Assembly: GCA_016179165.1 (NCBI GenBank)
Contig: JACORX010000071.1
Coordinates: 1-7,490, forward strand
DNA: 7,490 nt
Source of the DNA: Candidatus Rokuibacteriota bacterium
GTDB lineage: Bacteria; Methylomirabilota; Methylomirabilia; Rokubacteriales; CSP1-6
Reading direction: 5' to 3'
In this document: in pieces, positions 5,354 to 7,490 of the stretch
Layout: each line of letters starts with the position of its first letter
How positions within the stretch are numbered: the stretch's first letter is position 1
Position numbers and translations under genes: made by a program
The notes under the pieces: generated by a model
The model's input: the letters and a program-made list of their open reading frames with translations, nothing else
What the model was told of the DNA's origin: nothing
Databases searched by the model: none

Positions 5354-7208
5354 CGGCCAATTCCTGCTCGATCTGCTGGATGCGCCAGAGCCGCGCGTAG
5401 AGCCCGCCCGAGGCGAGGAGAGCGGCGTGAGTCCCCTGCTCGACCACGCGCCCCTCGTCGAGGACGACGATCCGGTCCGCTTCCTGCGCCACCCGCAGCC
5501 GGTGGGTCATCACGAGCGTGGTCCGCCCGGCCACGGCGGCCCGGAGCGACCGGAGGATCTCGGCCTCCTTGCCCGCGTCCACCGCTGAGAAGACGTCGTC
5601 CAGCACGAGAATGGCCGGCTCGGGCACGAGCGAGCGCGCAAGCGCGACCCGCTGACGCTGGCCGCCCGACAGTGTCAGCCCGCGCTCCCCGACCACGGTC
5701 GCCCAGCCTTCGGGAAAACGCTCGATCTCGGAACCCAGGCCCGCAGTCTCCGCGGACGCCCGGAGGCGAGCCTCCGGAGCCGTCTCGTCCCCGAGTGCCA
5801 CGTTGTCGCTGATCGAGCGTGAGAACAGGAAGGCCTCCTGCGGCACGTAGCCCATGGATCGGCGGAGGCGCTCGCGCGGCAGCTCACGCACGTCGCGCCC
5901 TCCGATGAACACCGTCCCGGGCGGCGGCTCATACAGCCGGCTCAGGAGGGCGCCCAACGTGGACTTGCCGCTGCCTGTCGGCCCCACCACGACGACGGTG
6001 GCGCCTTCGGGCACCGTGAAGCTGACGTCGTCGAGCGCGCGCCCGCGCCCGTCGTAGCCGAAGGAGAGCCGCCGGAACTCGATCGGGCCATTCAGTAACG
6101 GGGGCTGGGGGTTCGGGGCGCCATGTCTGGGCCCCCGATCCTGGTTGATCGCCCCCGTACTCTCCCCGTCCGCAGCAACGGTCTCAGGGATGGCCCCCGT
6201 ACTTCCCCAACCTGTAGCCACCGTGTGCGCCTCTTGCCTCTCTTCGGTCGGCTCGTCGACGTGGCCGGGGGTATCGAGGATCTCGGCGATGCGCGTCATG
6301 GCGGCAAGCCCGCGCTTGAGATTGCCGAGCGTCCAGCCCAGCGCGATGGTGGGCCACGCCAGGTGCGCGAGGTATGCGGTGAACGCCACGAAGGCGCCGA
6401 GCGTGAGGCGCCCATCGAGAACGCCCATGCCGCCGACCCAGAGAACGATGAGCCCGCCGAGGCCGGAGATGAGCCCCATCATCGGCGAGAAGGCCGCCTG
6501 AGTGCGTGCGAGCCGGAGACTCCGCGCGAGGTAATCGCCGTTGAGTCTGCCGAAGGCGTCGATCTCACGCGCCTCCATCGTGTAGGCGCGAACGACTGGC
6601 ATTCCCGTCAAGTTCTCCTGCACCCGCGCGGAGAGCGCCCCCAGCTGCTCCTGCACCGCCGTGGATTCGACCGCCACCTGGTGGTTGAAGCGCCGAGCGA
6701 GCAGGACCAGCAGCGGAGAGGGCGCGAGCGCCCAGAGCGTGAGCCGTGGGTCGATCGCCCACATGGCCGCGAGCGTGCCCGCGAAGGTGAACGTGGTGCT
6801 GGCGAGCATCACGGCGCCGAAGCCCGCGAGCGCGCGGAGCGCCTGGACGTCGTTGGCCGCGCGCGACATGAGATCGCCCGTGCGGTGGGTCAGGTAGAAG
6901 GCCGGGGAGAGGGTCTCGAGGTGGGCGTAGAGGTCGTGCCGCACGTCGTGCTCGACCCACTGTCCGGCGCCCAGCATCGTGAAGCGCGAGGCCAGCCTCG
7001 CCACGGCGTGGAGCGCGGCCAGGACGGCGATCACGCCGGCATGAAAGGCGAGGGCACCTCCACCGCCGCGGAGACCGTCGATCGCCTCCTTGACCTGCCA
7101 CGGGATGCCCAGCGAGAAGCCCGTGGCAAGCGCCAAGCAGCCGACACCCGCGCCGTAGCGAGCGGTGTAGGGACGGAGGTATCCGAGAACGCGCCGGGCG
7201 GGAGACAC
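5346..7208 (-). CDS. ABC exporter half-transporter, degenerate-site subunit
   Basis: A 620-residue partner of the downstream exporter gene: six membrane helices in about residues 15-290, then an ATPase domain from about residue 373. Motifs: Walker A GPTGSGKST (409-417), Q-loop YVPQEAFLF, signature LSGGQRQR (513-520), H-loop His569 (VMTHRL). Walker B reads ILVLDD (533-538), so the catalytic Glu is Asp538. This is the hallmark of the degenerate ATP site in heterodimeric exporters such as TM287/288. The linker between membrane and ATPase parts (about 313-372) is some 40 residues longer than usual, rich in Gly, Pro and Thr, with a repeated STGAI. The start is GTG at 7208, without a clear ribosome site. 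TATACT lies 6 bases before it. The stop overlaps the next gene by 8 bases. The C-terminal half of a receiver gene lies 30 bases upstream. Confidence 0.9.
   Translation of the reverse strand: MSPARRVLGYLRPYTARYGAGVGCLALATGFSLGIPWQVKEAIDGLRGGGGALAFHAGVIAVLAALHAVARLASRFTMLGAGQWVEHDVRHDLYAHLETLSPAFYLTHRTGDLMSRAANDVQALRALAGFGAVMLASTTFTFAGTLAAMWAIDPRLTLWALAPSPLLVLLARRFNHQVAVESTAVQEQLGALSARVQENLTGMPVVRAYTMEAREIDAFGRLNGDYLARSLRLARTQAAFSPMMGLISGLGGLIVLWVGGMGVLDGRLTLGAFVAFTAYLAHLAWPTIALGWTLGNLKRGLAAMTRIAEILDTPGHVDEPTEERQEAHTVATGWGSTGAIPETVAADGESTGAINQDRGPRHGAPNPQPPLLNGPIEFRRLSFGYDGRGRALDDVSFTVPEGATVVVVGPTGSGKSTLGALLSRLYEPPPGTVFIGGRDVRELPRERLRRSMGYVPQEAFLFSRSISDNVALGDETAPEARLRASAETAGLGSEIERFPEGWATVVGERGLTLSGGQRQRVALARSLVPEPAILVLDDVFSAVDAGKEAEILRSLRAAVAGRTTLVMTHRLRVAQEADRIVVLDEGRVVEQGTHAALLASGGLYARLWRIQQIEQELADD
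6151..6208. repeat. Imperfect direct repeat in the exporter linker
   Basis: Two near-identical copies, GCCCCCGTACTCTCCCC (6151-6167) and GCCCCCGTACTTCCCC (6193-6208), lie 42 bases apart and encode the two STGAI copies. A weaker third match (GCCCCCGATC) begins near 6131. The run of C/G tracts around 6100-6210 differs from the rest of the gene. Confidence 0.6.
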
Positions 7209-7214
7209 CCGCCC

Positions 7215-7220
7215 AGTATA
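7215..7220 (-). promoter_or_regulatory. Possible -10 box for leaderless start of the exporter
   Basis: TATACT is a good -10 match and lies 6 bases before the GTG start of the first exporter gene, in the 30-base gap after the receiver gene. This spacing would put the transcript start at or near the GTG. No good -35 match (CATAGA at the expected position) and no Shine-Dalgarno are visible. Weak evidence. Confidence 0.25.
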
Positions 7221-7238
7221 CCGAGGCTAGGCCCCGGT

Positions 7239-7442
7239 CTATGGTGGAGTGTCGAGGACCTCGCGCACCTTCCGAGTGAGGGCTTCCGGCAGGAACGGTT
7301 TCTGGAGAAGGACAATGCCCGGGGCCAGGACGCCGTGCTGGGCTATCCCATCAGCCGTGTATCCGGACATGTACAGCACCTTGATGCCCGGACGGAGCGG
7401 GGCGATGTCCTTCACGAGTTGGGGCCCGCTCCGTCCGGGCAT
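7239..7442 (-). CDS. Response-regulator receiver domain, C-terminal part
   Basis: The final 67 codons of a receiver domain, probably the end of a hybrid histidine kinase or a response regulator. Visible: MPGRSGPQLVKDI, the segment that follows the phosphorylated Asp in receivers; LRPGIKVLYMSGYT with the conserved Ser/Thr; VLLQKPF with the conserved Lys; then the last helix, EALTRKVREVLDTPP, ending at TAG. The phospho-acceptor Asp and everything before it are missing. Upstream of the Met codon at 7442 the expected acidic strand (DVV before MPG) is replaced by MYPDMYSTL, which is antisense copy of the same gene. The frame could be read to 7469, but those extra codons belong to the fold-back and not to the native gene. 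Confidence 0.75.
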   Translation of the reverse strand: MPGRSGPQLVKDIAPLRPGIKVLYMSGYTADGIAQHGVLAPGIVLLQKPFLPEALTRKVREVLDTPP

Positions 7443-7490
7443 CAAGGTGCTGTACATGTCCGGATACACGGCTGATGGGATAGCCCAGCA
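7336..7490. repeat. Perfect 66-base inverted repeat at the window end
   Basis: Bases 7336-7401 are the exact reverse complement of 7425-7490, with a 23-base spacer (7402-7424). The inner 18 bases of each arm (7384-7401 and 7425-7442) both encode normal receiver residues (LRPGI and MPGRSG) and appear native. The outer 48 bases of the right arm are an antisense copy of receiver sequence. The right arm ends exactly at the last base. It looks like a template-switch or assembly fold-back started at the native 18-base repeat. Confidence 0.85.

Noticed and set aside
6123..7475. Long plus-strand frame of 450 codons
   Set aside because: It is antisense to the first exporter subunit, rich in Arg/Glu/Gly, with no recognisable domain, and it runs into the fold-back artefact.
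7336..7490. Palindrome as a transcription terminator or linear-replicon hairpin end
   Set aside because: The arms are coding receiver sequence on one strand and there is no T-run after the stem. A fold-back seeded by the 18-base native repeat explains it more simply.
1..7490. CRISPR arrays, tRNA or rRNA genes, insertion sequences
   Set aside because: No regularly spaced repeats, no cloverleaf-like or ribosomal segments and no transposase motifs were seen on either strand.

Overview
This is a compact, GC-rich bacterial window in which every supported gene lies on the minus strand, so it is described here from right to left, in the direction of transcription. High GC, tight packing, an F420-type luciferase-like oxidoreductase, an archaeal-type UPF0282 metallo-hydrolase and a selenocysteine peroxiredoxin together suggest an uncultivated soil or subsurface lineage such as Rokubacteria/Methylomirabilota. 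That placement is a guess from gene content, not a measured one. No gap between genes exceeds about 70 bases, so there is no long non-coding stretch.

Layout from right to left: the C-terminal part of a response-regulator receiver domain, whose upstream end runs into a perfect 66-base fold-back palindrome at the window edge; two overlapping half-size ABC exporter genes forming a heterodimer with one degenerate ATP site; an alkyltransferase-like protein (ATL) of 112 residues that has Trp in place of the methyl-accepting Cys and appears to start with CTG inside a CTGA overlap; a luciferase-like (LLM) flavin/F420 oxidoreductase; a 16-codon leader ORF coupled by a GTGA overlap to a UPF0282/metallo-beta-lactamase-fold hydrolase; a peroxiredoxin whose peroxidatic cysteine codon is an in-frame TGA; an SRPBCC-fold protein; and the first 33 codons of endonuclease IV (nfo), after which the sequence stops resembling nfo and the window ends.

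The most interesting feature is the peroxiredoxin. It is one continuous 155-codon frame interrupted only by TGA at residue 49, where the family has its catalytic cysteine (FYPLDWTPG-U-SKC). A strong Shine-Dalgarno site precedes it, and a small hairpin lies a suitable distance after the TGA. It is best read as a selenoprotein. A conventional ORF caller would split it into a useless N-terminal piece and a 103-residue protein lacking the active site.

From the exporter to nfo the genes overlap or are separated by at most about 70 bases, so they may be co-transcribed. The shared themes are export, alkylation-damage recognition (ATL), abasic-site repair (nfo) and peroxide removal (selenoperoxiredoxin), which could be a chemical-stress group. 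That link is inference from position only. Both window ends look like assembly or chimera breakpoints and should be treated with caution.
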